64,000 nt of DNA from Shouchella clausii (GCF_001598215.1 NZ_BCXJ01000001.1:62001-126000), one strand, 5' to 3'; shown: positions 53,100-62,747, counted from the first letter of the stretch. The notes: a model not told the origin generated them from the sequence alone. Program-made: numbers and translations.

Positions 53100-53750
53100 T
53101 TACGCTTCATTTTCAATTTCACTGGCTTTAATCGACCAAATAACTTGATTACTACTTCCAGCTGCAACGTTACCCGGGTCTTTTCTAAAATAGTACTCAT
53201 CGGCGTCATAAACAAATGTAACAAATTGACCTGACATTTCTTCACCGGGAGCAATTACTCCTGACATTTTTTCTATACTATCAAAATGCTCCGATGCATC
53301 TGAGAAACCACTACCATCAAGATAATCTGTTACTTCAAGTGAATGCAATAAATCTTCAACTTTCTGTTCTTCTTCACTTGTGTTTTTAACAGTCAAATCT
53401 AATAGGATGAATCTATCTAATTCTGAGGATGCGCCATCAATAGTATCTTCTAGCTTCGCTGATACTAACGTAACCTCATATGTTCCTAATGTCGTATCAA
53501 ATGTTCCTGTACCACCAATTCCTAAATCTAGTTGATCATCGGACTCAACATCGACTCCTACATCCGAAGATTCCTCATCCTCTGTTGTTTCAGATTTCTC
53601 GTCTATACCATCATCTTTTTGACTATCACCCTCCAAAGTAGATTTCTTTTGCTCATTATTTTTGTCGAGATCTTGAGTATCATCCCCACAAGCAGCTAAA
53701 CAAACCATCATTACAAACGTCAACGTAATAAGTGTGATCGTTTTCTTCAT
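53100..53750 (-). CDS. DUF4352 lipoprotein
   Basis: 216 residues. Lipobox LAAC with Cys21. An acidic, Ser/Asp/Glu-rich linker (about 22-75) precedes a DUF4352-type immunoglobulin-like domain (TFDTTLGTYEVTLVSAKL, LDLTVKNTSEEEQ). It is probably anchored on the outer membrane face. Function not known. Confidence 0.82.
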   Translation of the reverse strand: MKKTITLITLTFVMMVCLAACGDDTQDLDKNNEQKKSTLEGDSQKDDGIDEKSETTEDEESSDVGVDVESDDQLDLGIGGTGTFDTTLGTYEVTLVSAKLEDTIDGASSELDRFILLDLTVKNTSEEEQKVEDLLHSLEVTDYLDGSGFSDASEHFDSIEKMSGVIAPGEEMSGQFVTFVYDADEYYFRKDPGNVAAGSSNQVIWSIKASEIENEA

Positions 53751-54180
53751 ATATTTTCACCTCTATCATTTTGTTAATAAGAAAAATTAACTTTTTTTCT
53801 AAAAAAACTCACTGTAGACCATAGTCTTACAGTTGTAGTAGTTTCTGTTGTTACGTAGTTGGAATTTCTCTTAAATCATTACCAGTGTCATTATCAATTT
53901 TCTTTGATGGTGTTATCGACTACTTCATTTCCTGTGTATTTTCTCCAGCAACTAATACATATATTATCAATCACTGCACCACCCCTGCTTTTAAAGTTTA
54001 GCGCGTATTTCCGCATTTTTGCTTTATTGACTTTTTGGCATACCATAGTCCAGTAGGAGAGCAGAAGCATATGAGCGTGTCCTGTAGCTTGTCACCTTCT
54101 ATGATTTTCCACATAACTAGCATAAAAGAAGACACTGCGATATTCAACTGTCGTTATTTTGTTTAATATAAAAGAGGGAG
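53751..54180. other. Gene-free stretch
   Basis: About 430 AT-rich bases between the DUF4352 gene and the terminator at 54181. A 40-codon minus-strand frame (53894-54016) exists without a ribosome site. Otherwise I see nothing; the region may be decayed. Confidence 0.4.
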
Positions 54181-54216
54181 AAAAAAAGGACCGGCAGCCC
54201 CTATGGCTGTCGATCC
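54181..54216 (-). terminator. Minus-strand terminator
   Basis: GGACCGGCAGCC (54188-54199) and GGCTGTCGATCC (54205-54216) pair with two wobbles; on the minus strand a seven-T run follows (complement of 54181-54187). It marks the original 3' end of the decayed gene next to it. Confidence 0.7.
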
Positions 54217-54238
54217 TGATTGTATAGTTTTTAAGGGT

Positions 54239-54415
54239 TTACTCAAAATAAGCCACAAGTTTTGAAAGCGTCATGTCAAGCAATTCTTTGTACTTGATAT
54301 CGTAAACATCGTTATCATGCTCAATGAATTTTTATTTGACAGTCCGCTCTCCTGACTGGTCAAAAACATGAAATGAAATTGCACGTCCCCCTTCTTCTTT
54401 GAAACTGCAATCACT
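54239..54415 (-). pseudogene. Decayed gene remnant
   Basis: Read on the minus strand in one frame this segment gives SDCSFKEEGGRAISFHVFD, then QSGERTVK, an in-frame TAA (54334-54332), then KFIEHDNDVYDIKYKE and a final stretch ending SKLVAYFE before a stop at 54239. The composition looks coding both before and after the TAA. The frame is shifted by one from the 72-residue frame directly upstream. A terminator follows. Together these suggest a gene broken by a nonsense codon and perhaps a frameshift. Confidence 0.4.
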
Positions 54416-54629
54416 TCAAATAAATCTGCAAAGAGACATTTTGATTCCCGTAAGACCATACGCTGTTCTCGATTTTAAAATGATCGGCAAACGATTCAAT
54501 CCACACTTGTTTGGCGTGTAGCAACGCTGTTAATTGAGCGGAGTTAAGCGTTACTTCCTCTACTTGTTCGTTCTTTTGGAAAACAAATACGACTTTTACA
54601 AAGTCTCCTTGATTCGTGGCAACACTCAT
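54411..54629 (-). CDS. 72-residue hypothetical protein
   Basis: MSVATNQGDFVKVVFVFQ onward, ending SLQIYLK. The AAAAGGAGGAAGCAAA ribosome site is excellent. No signal, membrane segment or known motif. It may be the intact N-terminal part of a longer gene whose 3' half has decayed (54239-54415). Confidence 0.55.
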   Translation of the reverse strand: MSVATNQGDFVKVVFVFQKNEQVEEVTLNSAQLTALLHAKQVWIESFADHFKIENSVWSYGNQNVSLQIYLK

Positions 54630-54890
54630 TTTGCTTCCTCCTTTTGTTTATTCATTACTTTCCCATACGGATAATAAGAAAAAATGTTTCACGTTTTGAG
54701 CCTGACAATTGGCGTTTTTTCAATGGACGTTAAAGACGGATGGCTCAGAAAGAAAGAAGGAAATGGAACGTTTCACAGCGGTAAAGGAGGAAAGAATTAG
54801 AGAAGAAGAGGATCTACACAATAAAAAGTTGGGGATTCTGGCATCAGCTAGCGTACGGTATTAAAACACCGTTTACATGTGGATAGCGAT

Positions 54891-55049
54891 TTAACGGGCG
54901 TTGTCGTTATCGTTGGCGCCTTGCAGGCCCTTTTTTAATAGATCATAAACGGCGCCTGAAAACGTCCTGATCTTATGTTGTTTTCGGTAGTCTTCAACAC
55001 GTTGGACAAGCTCTTTTGGAAATTTGATAAGTTTTGGGACACGGTTCAT
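54891..55049 (-). CDS. Ribbon-helix-helix-like small protein (52 residues)
   Basis: Sequence MNRVPKLIKFPKELVQRVED..., with IKFPKELVQRVEDY as strand-helix and TFSGAVYDLLKKGL as second helix, matching the ribbon-helix-helix pattern of CopG/Arc-type DNA-binding proteins. AGAGGTT lies upstream of the ATG at 55049. No toxin gene is adjacent, so it is an orphan or a plasmid/phage relic. Confidence 0.62.
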   Translation of the reverse strand: MNRVPKLIKFPKELVQRVEDYRKQHKIRTFSGAVYDLLKKGLQGANDNDNAR

Positions 55050-55456
55050 GACAATAACCTCTTTAAATTTGGGATACTACTAAATTCACCATGATTGATG
55101 TCCTTCTGCTAAAGAAAGTTTATAGCAGGTAGGCGGTGAATCAATCAAGGGAATGATCGATTTTTAAGTGAATCATACTCCTGAAAGAAATTCGTGTCAA
55201 CACCCTGTTTGCAACCTTTTATTTCGCGTTCATTTGAAGGCACTCCTTTTTGCTTTTTGGCATAAGCGAGCAAAAGCAATCTGAAAGTTTTTTAGAGAAC
55301 TCAGCGCACATTTAACGCCAAAACATTGAAAAAAGTGTTATGATGGGTGTCGGATTACTTAGAAGAGCGAAATAGTATGCTTACTTATATGAAATAGGTT
55401 TTTTTTTTGAAACGATTCAACTGGAATCGATTCTATTTGTGTAGGGAGATTGAAAG
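55050..55456. other. Gene-free stretch with MFS promoter region
   Basis: 407 bases. A GATTC-N5-GAATC inverted repeat at about 55414-55430 lies shortly before the MFS start and may be regulatory. No convincing gene or RNA is seen. Confidence 0.35.
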
Positions 55457-56602
55457 ATGCGGACCATTTATTTGATTTTAGCGCTCATTTTAGCGTCTCT
55501 TAATATGCGGCCTGCGATTACGTCCGTTGCTCCGTTGCTAGATACCATTCAGCAACAACTAGGAATGAGTGGGCTGGCGTCAAGCTTGTTGACGACATTA
55601 CCTGTGCTGTGCATGGGTATCTTTGCACCCTTTGCGGCGAAGATTAGTCAAAAGATCGGCTTGGAAAAAGCCATTTTTCTTTCTTTGTTGCTTTTAACTG
55701 CGGCCACCGCCGTGCGGGGGATCACAGGTTCAGTCATCGTCTTGGTTGGAACAGCTTTTTTGGCAGGAGTCGGCATCGGCATTGCCGGTCCGCTCTTGTC
55801 TGGTTTTATTAAACAGTATTTCCCAACGCGGCCAGGGCTTGTCAGTATCTACTCCGTCTCGATGGCAGCAGGAGCGGGAATAGCCGCTGGGTTGTCTGTG
55901 CCAATCTACAACAGTGCGAGCCACAATTGGGGTGTCGCTCTTGCTAGTTGGGCCATTCTTGGCATTGCGGCTTTAACGTTCTGGATCAAATTGGCGTTGC
56001 AAAAACGCACAGAAGTAACGGCAGCGAAAGCGAGATTGCCATTAAAAAACAAACGGGCCATTTTAGTGACATTGTTTTTCGCGTTAATGTCCAGTATGTT
56101 TTATTCAGTGACAGCTTGGATTGCACCAATTGTCCAAGATATGGGTTATAGCAAATCGACTGCTGCGGCGATGCTTACCGTGTTTACATTGATTCAAATT
56201 CCGACTTCGATGGTGTTGCCGACATTCGTTGCGAAATTTGGCCGTTTGACAACGGTGCTGGTTGGCTGCAGCATGCTCGAATTAGCTGGGATCGGCATTT
56301 TGCTCGCTGGGTTTCACCCCCTTCCTGCTGCCATTTTACTTGGCATTGGCGCCGGTGGGCTGTTCCCTCTCGCTTTAATGCTGCCGATTGTTGAAACCAA
56401 TAGCCCCCAAGAAGCGAGTGCATGGTCCGCCATGAATCAAGGAGGCGGCTACATTCTTGCTGCGATCGGCCCCCTTGCGGTTGGCGCGATTTCCGATACG
56501 TTTGGCAGCTTTTACCCTGCCTTGCTTGCGATGGCGGTTGTTGTAGTGGCGATGGCAGCTGTACAGCTGCTATTAAAAAAGCATGGCCGGGCGATTGAAT
56601 AA
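55457..56602 (+). CDS. MFS transporter, CynX/NimT family
   Basis: 381 residues with 12 predicted helices. The CynX hallmark NMRPAITSVAPLL is at the N terminus, and PTRPGLVSIYSVSMAAGAGI in the middle. Relatives export 2-nitroimidazole or cyanate-related compounds. TAGGGAGATTG precedes the ATG. Substrate unknown. Confidence 0.87.
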   Translation: MRTIYLILALILASLNMRPAITSVAPLLDTIQQQLGMSGLASSLLTTLPVLCMGIFAPFAAKISQKIGLEKAIFLSLLLLTAATAVRGITGSVIVLVGTAFLAGVGIGIAGPLLSGFIKQYFPTRPGLVSIYSVSMAAGAGIAAGLSVPIYNSASHNWGVALASWAILGIAALTFWIKLALQKRTEVTAAKARLPLKNKRAILVTLFFALMSSMFYSVTAWIAPIVQDMGYSKSTAAAMLTVFTLIQIPTSMVLPTFVAKFGRLTTVLVGCSMLELAGIGILLAGFHPLPAAILLGIGAGGLFPLALMLPIVETNSPQEASAWSAMNQGGGYILAAIGPLAVGAISDTFGSFYPALLAMAVVVVAMAAVQLLLKKHGRAIE

Positions 56603-56831
56603 GGGTGCCTGTCTCTTGCAATTAAAAAGACGAGAGCAGCGCAAGAAAACCGTACTAGAGGATTGATCAAATTTTCCACAGTGCTTATTTCTTTCTTTGG
56701 CAAGGCGTCCAGATGTAGGCGCCTTGCTTTTTCATTCCCTTCTGGTATCGTTGAAATTGAGGAAAAGCATTCCCAGTTCTCACTTTCTTCACATTTATTC
56801 GCTATACTGGCGAAAAAGGAGGCGAAAACTC

Positions 56832-57821
56832 GTGAACCGGAAGGCAGTTATGCTAGTGGCCTCGTTCTGTTTTTTGTTTGCCGGATGCGATCAGAAGTCG
56901 CTTCCGTTGCCTGAGGGAAATGAACCATACGCGGTTGTCACCCATTTAAAAGAACCTGCTCTTGCTTTTCTAGAGAGTGGTCATAAACGCCCAGTAAGAA
57001 CCGAGAAAATAGACGAGCCTTGGAGTAAAATTGTCAGTATCCATTCCGGACGCATGGTCGCTTTAGCGCAAACAGGGACAAAGCTTTTGGCCATTGACAC
57101 CATCAGCGGAACCGTTGACGAACTTGCCCAGTTTGATGAAGCCGTGACCGCAATGACAGCGCTTCCTGGCCGTGACGCCGTAGCGGTAGCCGATACGGAC
57201 AACAGTGAAGTCAAGTTGGTTAGTGTGGAACATGGCGATGTAATGGGGGCGTTTTCACTAGAGGGCTCCCCATCAGAGCTTTTGGCAGATGAAAGTGGAC
57301 TGCTTTTTGTCCTATGTGCTGACAAAAGTGATGTTGCTGTATTTGATTTGGAGAAAATGGAACAAGTCATTTCTTTTCCAGTTAGCGAACGTCCAGCAGG
57401 GCTTTTTTTTGATGGCGAATTGCTATGGACTGGTGGGCACGGCCCGACAGGCAACTTAAATAGCGCGATTCGCGGTTATGAAGTGGCATCAGGCGAGATG
57501 AAGGCTGAGATTGAAGTTGGGTTGATGCCGATCGCAATGACAGGCAGTCGCAAGGAAAACGATTTTTATGTGGTCTCTCATGGCGACCATCACGTCTATA
57601 AAGTAAACCGTGCCACGCAAACGGTCGTTGCCAAAGCAGAAGTCGGGCAAAATCCTAATTATATTTATTTGTTTGGAAAAGAGTTGCTCGTAAGCAATTT
57701 TGACAGCGACACATTGTCCATATTGCAGAAGGACCCTTTTGAGTTGACAGATGAGGTGTCTGTCGGGGCAGGGCCCTATGCGATTTCCATTGCCCCAGGG
57801 AGGGAAGAAGATGGGAGCTAA
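56832..57821 (+). CDS. Beta-propeller lipoprotein (YncE-like)
   Basis: 329 residues. GTG start at 56832 behind AAAAAGGAGGC. Lipobox FAGC (Cys19). The rest is a WD-like/YncE propeller of repeated blades (LLAIDTISGTVDELAQFD, VAVFDLEKMEQVISF, VYKVNRATQTVVAK, LLVSNFDSDTLSILQ). It overlaps the response regulator by 11 bases, so it belongs to the two-component operon and may sense or bind an extracellular signal. Confidence 0.82.
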   Translation: MNRKAVMLVASFCFLFAGCDQKSLPLPEGNEPYAVVTHLKEPALAFLESGHKRPVRTEKIDEPWSKIVSIHSGRMVALAQTGTKLLAIDTISGTVDELAQFDEAVTAMTALPGRDAVAVADTDNSEVKLVSVEHGDVMGAFSLEGSPSELLADESGLLFVLCADKSDVAVFDLEKMEQVISFPVSERPAGLFFDGELLWTGGHGPTGNLNSAIRGYEVASGEMKAEIEVGLMPIAMTGSRKENDFYVVSHGDHHVYKVNRATQTVVAKAEVGQNPNYIYLFGKELLVSNFDSDTLSILQKDPFELTDEVSVGAGPYAISIAPGREEDGS

Positions 57822-58491
57822 AACAGTGCTAGTCGTTGACGATGAGCCTGAGCTGCTTGAGCTTGTAGTTACCTATTTACGTAAAGAATCTTACCAGGCG
57901 CTGACAGCTGATAATGGCGCCGAGGCTCTTAAGCGGATTGAACAGGAAGCGATCGACTTAGTTATTCTTGATGTCATGATGGAAGGGATGGATGGCTTTC
58001 ACGTTTGTGAGCGTATTCGGCAAAGGCATTCACTCCCTGTGATTATGCTGACAGCACGAGGCAATGAAGCTGATAAAGTCCGTGGCCTTAAAACCGGTGC
58101 CGATGACTACATGGTCAAACCATTTAGCCCAAAGGAATTAATGGCCCGTGTAGAGGCAGCGTTGCGCCGTGCGAATATGGATAAAAGGCGTGGCAGACGT
58201 CTTGTTTTTGAAGAACTTGAACTTGATAAAGACGGCCGGTCTGTAACCGTTGCTGGAACGCTTATTAGCCTGACAAGGCGGGAATACGAATTGTTGCTGT
58301 TTTTAGCTGAAAACGCGGGCCGCGCTTTTTCGCGGGAGCATTTATTTGAGCGAGTATGGACAGATACAGCTGCTAGTTCGTTGCGGACGGTCGACACGCA
58401 TATTAAAACGTTGCGCTTAAAGCTTAATGGGGCGGGCCGTTTTATCGAAACCGTTTGGGGTGTCGGTTATAAATTTGGAGGAAGCGAATGA
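57811..58491 (+). CDS. OmpR-family response regulator
   Basis: 226 residues. Receiver with VVDDEPE, phosphoacceptor Asp54 (LVILDVMM), conserved Thr and Lys (MLTARG, DDYMVKPF). C-terminal winged helix with LTRREYELLLFLAENAGR. The start at 57811 has AGGGAGGGAAG upstream; the frame from 57751 is spurious. Pairs with the downstream kinase. Confidence 0.93.
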   Translation: MGAKTVLVVDDEPELLELVVTYLRKESYQALTADNGAEALKRIEQEAIDLVILDVMMEGMDGFHVCERIRQRHSLPVIMLTARGNEADKVRGLKTGADDYMVKPFSPKELMARVEAALRRANMDKRRGRRLVFEELELDKDGRSVTVAGTLISLTRREYELLLFLAENAGRAFSREHLFERVWTDTAASSLRTVDTHIKTLRLKLNGAGRFIETVWGVGYKFGGSE

Positions 58492-59906
58492 AGCCCTTGT
58501 CCATTGGTACAAAAATTTGGCTAGCCATTGGCACTGCCGCGTTGGCCTTTGTCGTCTCTGGTAGTTTTTTAATCGCGTTTTTGTATGAAAAGCTTTATGT
58601 AGACGAACAACTTGGACAGTTTATGGAAGAGGGCAGCGCCATTGTGTCCTTTTATGAAAAGGAAGGTTTGTCGGAAGAGCTATATGAACGAGTGGAGTGG
58701 GCGAATGAAAGAAGCCGGGCTCAATTTTTACTGACAGATGATCCAATGGAATTGGCGAGCGGCGTCCCTTTTGCAGCCGATGAAGATGCACAGTTGATCA
58801 CATTTGAGGAACGGCAAAGTCTGCTGGACGGCGAGACAGTTGTGATTCGTCGCGAACATCCTCGTTTTCAACAAGAGTTGCTAGGGATTGCCCTTCCGTT
58901 AATCAGTGAAAATAAATTAGAAGGCGCGATTTTTATTTCAATGCCATTAGCTGTTGTTTATGAGGCGTTTGTTGATATCCAGTGGGCGCTTTATGCAGCA
59001 GTGTTGTTTGCTGCTTTCTTTGTCATCGTTTCAGGCAAGCGCATGACGAAACATATTGTAGAGCCGCTAAGGGAAATGAAAGCAAGCGCCAAAGAAATGG
59101 AAAATGGCCATTTTTCAAAGCGTGTTGCTATTGGAAAAAGCCATGATGAGCTTGCGGAACTGGCTCATTCTTTTAATGAGCTTGCCAAATCATTAGAGCA
59201 AGTAGATCGAGAACGGAATGCGTTTCTGGCCAATGTTGCCCACGAGCTGAGAACGCCTTTAAGCTATATGATCGGCTATGCAGAGGGCATTCAGGAAGGT
59301 GTCATTGAAAGAAATAAAGGAATGGCCGTTATTGAAAAAGAGGCGAAGCGATTAGATCGCCTTGTCAATGACCTGCTTGATTTGGCTCAGCTAGAAGGCA
59401 ACGATTACCGTCTAGACAAAGAGGCATTCCCATTTGCAGAGCTTGCTCGTGAAGCGGTAGCTACATTCGCTTGGCAAGCTGAACAAAAACACATCAAACT
59501 GGAACTTGAGTTGGATGAGGACAGCATTATTGATGCCGATTGGGACCGAATGCAGCAAGTGTTAACGAACTTGCTCGCAAATGCAATTGCTTATTCTCCG
59601 CCTTTTACAACGGTTACAGTACGGATCATTTCAAGCAACGGCTGGGCAGAATTGGTTGTTGAAGATGAAGGAGCTGGCATCCCTGAAGCAGACCTGTCGT
59701 CTGTACAAAAGCGTTTTTATCGGGTCAAGAAAGGCAGGAGCAGGCAGGACGGCGGTACGGGCCTGGGACTTGCAATCGTGCAAGAGATTGTCGCCAAACA
59801 TGGCGGCGACTTTCAGCTAGTGTCACAAGAAGGGAAAGGCACAACAGCGACTGTACGCGTTAAAGAAGTCGATGTTGGCGCTTTTAAGGAAGGAGAACAA
59901 ACATGA
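58488..59906 (+). CDS. Sensor histidine kinase
   Basis: 472 residues. Two N-terminal helices flank an extracellular sensor (about 35-160), then HAMP (about 185-240). The H-box is ANVAHELRTPLSYM with phosphorylated His252. ATPase motifs follow (NLLANAIAYSPP, EDEGAGIPEAD, GGTGLGLAIV). ATGA overlaps with the regulator and the next lipoprotein. Sensor ligand unknown. Confidence 0.93.
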   Translation: MKPLSIGTKIWLAIGTAALAFVVSGSFLIAFLYEKLYVDEQLGQFMEEGSAIVSFYEKEGLSEELYERVEWANERSRAQFLLTDDPMELASGVPFAADEDAQLITFEERQSLLDGETVVIRREHPRFQQELLGIALPLISENKLEGAIFISMPLAVVYEAFVDIQWALYAAVLFAAFFVIVSGKRMTKHIVEPLREMKASAKEMENGHFSKRVAIGKSHDELAELAHSFNELAKSLEQVDRERNAFLANVAHELRTPLSYMIGYAEGIQEGVIERNKGMAVIEKEAKRLDRLVNDLLDLAQLEGNDYRLDKEAFPFAELAREAVATFAWQAEQKHIKLELELDEDSIIDADWDRMQQVLTNLLANAIAYSPPFTTVTVRIISSNGWAELVVEDEGAGIPEADLSSVQKRFYRVKKGRSRQDGGTGLGLAIVQEIVAKHGGDFQLVSQEGKGTTATVRVKEVDVGAFKEGEQT

Positions 59907-60331
59907 AGCAACGATGGTTAACAGCAACAGTACTTGGTATTGTCGCATTAAGCGGTTGTTCTGAGAAAGAGGAAACGCCTTCACTGTCGGCAGAAGCAAT
60001 CGAGGTTGCTTTTGAAATGGCAGAAGAACAGCCTGGACTTGAAAACATTGTCCTTGAGGCGAAAGTCACTCAAGGAGACGAGCCTGTCGATGATGCAGAG
60101 GAAGTCGTCTTTGAAGTGTGGCCTTATGACGATAGGGAGGAATCGGACTTCCATGAAGCAAGCCATGCTGAATCAGGTTTATACCAAACGCCATTAGCGC
60201 TAGAGGAAGCGGGAATTTATATGGTACAAGTCCATGTGACTGCTCGAGGCATGCACGTCATGCCTACTCAGCCTTTATTTGCTGGAGAAATAAGCGAAAG
60301 CGAGATCGAACAGTTTGAGGAAGGAAATTAG
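59903..60331 (+). CDS. YtkA/FixH-like lipoprotein
   Basis: 142 residues. Lipobox LSGC (Cys19). A YtkA-like domain follows (VFEVWPYDD, ESGLYQTPLALEEAGIYMVQVHVTARGMHVMP). The Met/His pair near the C terminus recalls copper-associated relatives. Four-base overlap with the kinase, so it is part of the same operon; the lipoproteins at both ends suggest signal sensing at the cell surface. Confidence 0.82.
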   Translation: MKQRWLTATVLGIVALSGCSEKEETPSLSAEAIEVAFEMAEEQPGLENIVLEAKVTQGDEPVDDAEEVVFEVWPYDDREESDFHEASHAESGLYQTPLALEEAGIYMVQVHVTARGMHVMPTQPLFAGEISESEIEQFEEGN

Positions 60332-60428
60332 GTCCCAATTAAATGCTCCCCCTGGAGTGGAGGGCAGTCCTTTTATGTTTATACATATAAATCACAAAGG
60401 GCGAATTCTGTGAGGGGGAGAAGTGGAG

Positions 60429-60821
60429 ATGACAACGTTTTACTCGGCTTGTGAACAAGTAGGGGTGATTCTCGGGCAGAAGCCAACACATCAAACTGGC
60501 GTCTGCTCGGTCGATATTCCAAGAAGCTTACATGCAACCATTCAAGGGAGGCCAACAAAAGCCAGCCTCCATATTGGCGTCACGTTTGAAGCATTGGACC
60601 AAAATGGCACGGCATTGAATTTAGCAGAAATGGTGCTGTTGCAGGAAGAAGTGCCCGTTGTCGTCCGTGGGCTGGCAGAGCAAGGCGTCATTATTAGCGC
60701 GATCCACAACCATTGGCTTTTTACTGACCCTGTCCTAATGTATGTACACGCCCAGTCAGTGGAAGAACCGGCTTCTTTTTCACAAAAGATGAGCAACGTG
60801 CTTCGTCATATTGCGATTTAA
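60429..60821 (+). CDS. DUF1259 protein (LppY/LpqO-like)
   Basis: 130 residues. DUF1259 pattern: GQKPTHQTGVCSVDIPR, SLHIGVTFEAL, VISAIHNHWLF (with the HNHW motif). No signal peptide. GGGGGAG serves ATG 60429 (or GTG 60423). Function not known; relatives are often secreted. Confidence 0.82.
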   Translation: MTTFYSACEQVGVILGQKPTHQTGVCSVDIPRSLHATIQGRPTKASLHIGVTFEALDQNGTALNLAEMVLLQEEVPVVVRGLAEQGVIISAIHNHWLFTDPVLMYVHAQSVEEPASFSQKMSNVLRHIAI

Positions 60822-60834
60822 CAGCCAAGCGCCT

Positions 60835-61104
60835 TTAGCTTTCGAAAAATTGGTTGCACGCTTGTGCGGCGTCAATGTCCTTTTGTGTTAGTTTCCCTTC
60901 ATCGACTGTTGTCCACTTTATCGAAACAGCCGTATGGTCAATCGTGATGACAGGATGGTGCTGGGCGCCTTCTGCATAAGCGGCAACGTTCTGCACAAAA
61001 TCAATTCCTTTTAAGAAATGGTCAAATGTAAAAGTGCGCCAAAGCGTTTCCTCTTCAACCGTCCAGCCAGGTAGCGCTTTGGCTGTTTTTTTAATTTGGC
61101 TCAT
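60835..61104 (-). CDS. Pterin-4a-carbinolamine dehydratase
   Basis: 89 residues. Catalytic motif EGAQHHPVI, with DFVQNVAAYAEGAQHH typical of PCD/DCoH. AGGAGG serves the second ATG (61104) better than the first (61110). Recycles tetrahydrobiopterin-type cofactors or has an unknown pterin role. Confidence 0.9.
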   Translation of the reverse strand: MSQIKKTAKALPGWTVEEETLWRTFTFDHFLKGIDFVQNVAAYAEGAQHHPVITIDHTAVSIKWTTVDEGKLTQKDIDAAQACNQFFES

Positions 61105-61184
61105 TGACATCCTCCTCCTCCCCTTTATATACCTAACTATTGTTGCTTGTTAAACGTTAAATTTAGGCAGTGTATTCCTTTGCC

Positions 61185-62516
61185 TTATAAGAAAAACTGG
61201 GCAATGAACACGAGAAGGATTGTAGCGGGTACGAGCGTACGCATAAGAAAAAGCCAAAAAGGGGCAACACGGCCAACAGGCCCCGATGCTATCTGAAATT
61301 GATGAAACAATAGGTCGCGTTTGATTTTATAGCCAACGAATAAAGCGATAAGCAAACAACCGACGGGAAGCATGATATTGGATACAAGCAAGTCGGTTAA
61401 ATCAAACACCGTTTTCTCTTCCCAAGCAAACCCGCTTAAAAGTCCTGCCGATAATGCAGAAGGAATGGCTGCAATAATGACGACAACACCGCTTCCAATG
61501 GCAACATGGCGACGGTTCCAGCCTTTGTTTTGGGTAAATGCAGAAATGATAATTTCCAACAAACTTAAAGACGAGGTAATGGTCGCAAAGAAAAACAGCA
61601 ATAGAAACAAGGTTAAAAATAGAGCACCGAAAGGCATTTGTGCAAAAATGGCAGGCAGTGCGATAAACAACAGGCCTGGCCCAGAGGCTGGCTCAATGCC
61701 ATAGGCAAAGACAATTGGAAAAATCGCAAGCCCAGCCAATAAGGAGACAAATATGTTCATCGCTGCCACGTACGCAGCCGAGCCTGGCAAACTTTGCTTG
61801 TCTCCCAGATAGGAACTGTATGTCACCATACAAGAGAAGCCAACTGCCAGCGAGAAAAACGATTGACCCAGTGCTTCCAGCAAGCCTGGCGCGGTTATTT
61901 TTGAAAAGTCAGGCTGTAGGAAAAAACGAACTCCTTCCATCGCGCCTTCAAGGGAGAGGCCACGAAAAATAATAATAAGCAAGAACAAAAACAAAAGCGG
62001 CATTAAGTACTTGTTAGCCCGTTCGATCCCGTTTTTAATGCCAAAAGACAACACGACGACATTAAGGGACATGAATACCACAAGACCGAGTATGCTAGAC
62101 CAAGGGCTGGCGGTAATACTGACAAACAACTGCTCGTAATCGCGTCCATCGGCCAGGACAAAATTGCCAAACGATAAGAGCACGTAAAGCAAAATCCAGC
62201 CGCCAACGACCGCATAAAACGTCATCAGCAAAAAGCATCCGACAACGCCAAAACGCCCAATCCAAGACCACGCTTTGCTGTTGACAAGCTTCGGGTAAGC
62301 CGATACCGCCTCCCGCTTTGCGCCACGGCCAATGACAAACTCGGCAATAAGCAGCGGCAGACCAATGAAAACGGTAAATAAAATAAATAAGAGAAAGAAT
62401 GCGCCCCCACCATTTGTCCCCGTTAAATAAGGAAAGCGCCATAGAGCGCCAAGCCCAATTGCAGCGCCCGCAGAAGCAAGTATAAAACCGATTTTAGATG
62501 TCCACTGTTCACTCAT
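61185..62516 (-). CDS. Sodium-dependent transporter, SNF/NSS family
   Basis: 443 residues, about 11-12 helices. NSS motifs: GFILASAGAAIGLGALWRFPYL (first sodium site region) and SLAVGFSCMVTYSSYLG. Start at 62516 matches B. subtilis YocR/YhdH, which begin MS..EQWTS; the ribosome site is weak. Takes up amino acids or related molecules with sodium, as fits an alkaliphile. Confidence 0.92.
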   Translation of the reverse strand: MSEQWTSKIGFILASAGAAIGLGALWRFPYLTGTNGGGAFFLLFILFTVFIGLPLLIAEFVIGRGAKREAVSAYPKLVNSKAWSWIGRFGVVGCFLLMTFYAVVGGWILLYVLLSFGNFVLADGRDYEQLFVSITASPWSSILGLVVFMSLNVVVLSFGIKNGIERANKYLMPLLFLFLLIIIFRGLSLEGAMEGVRFFLQPDFSKITAPGLLEALGQSFFSLAVGFSCMVTYSSYLGDKQSLPGSAAYVAAMNIFVSLLAGLAIFPIVFAYGIEPASGPGLLFIALPAIFAQMPFGALFLTLFLLLFFFATITSSLSLLEIIISAFTQNKGWNRRHVAIGSGVVVIIAAIPSALSAGLLSGFAWEEKTVFDLTDLLVSNIMLPVGCLLIALFVGYKIKRDLLFHQFQIASGPVGRVAPFWLFLMRTLVPATILLVFIAQFFL

Positions 62517-62747
62517 ACGATTGCTGGCTTTGCAGCAGTCACCTGCCTTATTATGTATTGTTTTCCACTTTACCATAGAAAAGCGAATTTGCCGAGAACC
62601 GTTTTGGGACGAGTCACATGATTAGGCACGTCAATGGTAGAGTTGGCAACGACGAAAGGGATATCGTAGAGGAGAGGGATAATGAAAGAAGCACATCCAG
62701 GGCGTACTTTTTCCATTATCTCAGCATACTGCTTTATAAATAAAGGA

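Noticed and set aside
53894-54016. 40-codon minus frame with two cysteines
   Set aside because: Composition is plausible but there is no ribosome site and no family match; too weak to annotate.
54763-54864. 33-residue plus frame starting MERFTAVKEE
   Set aside because: The purine stretch lies directly against the ATG with no spacing; probably not translated.
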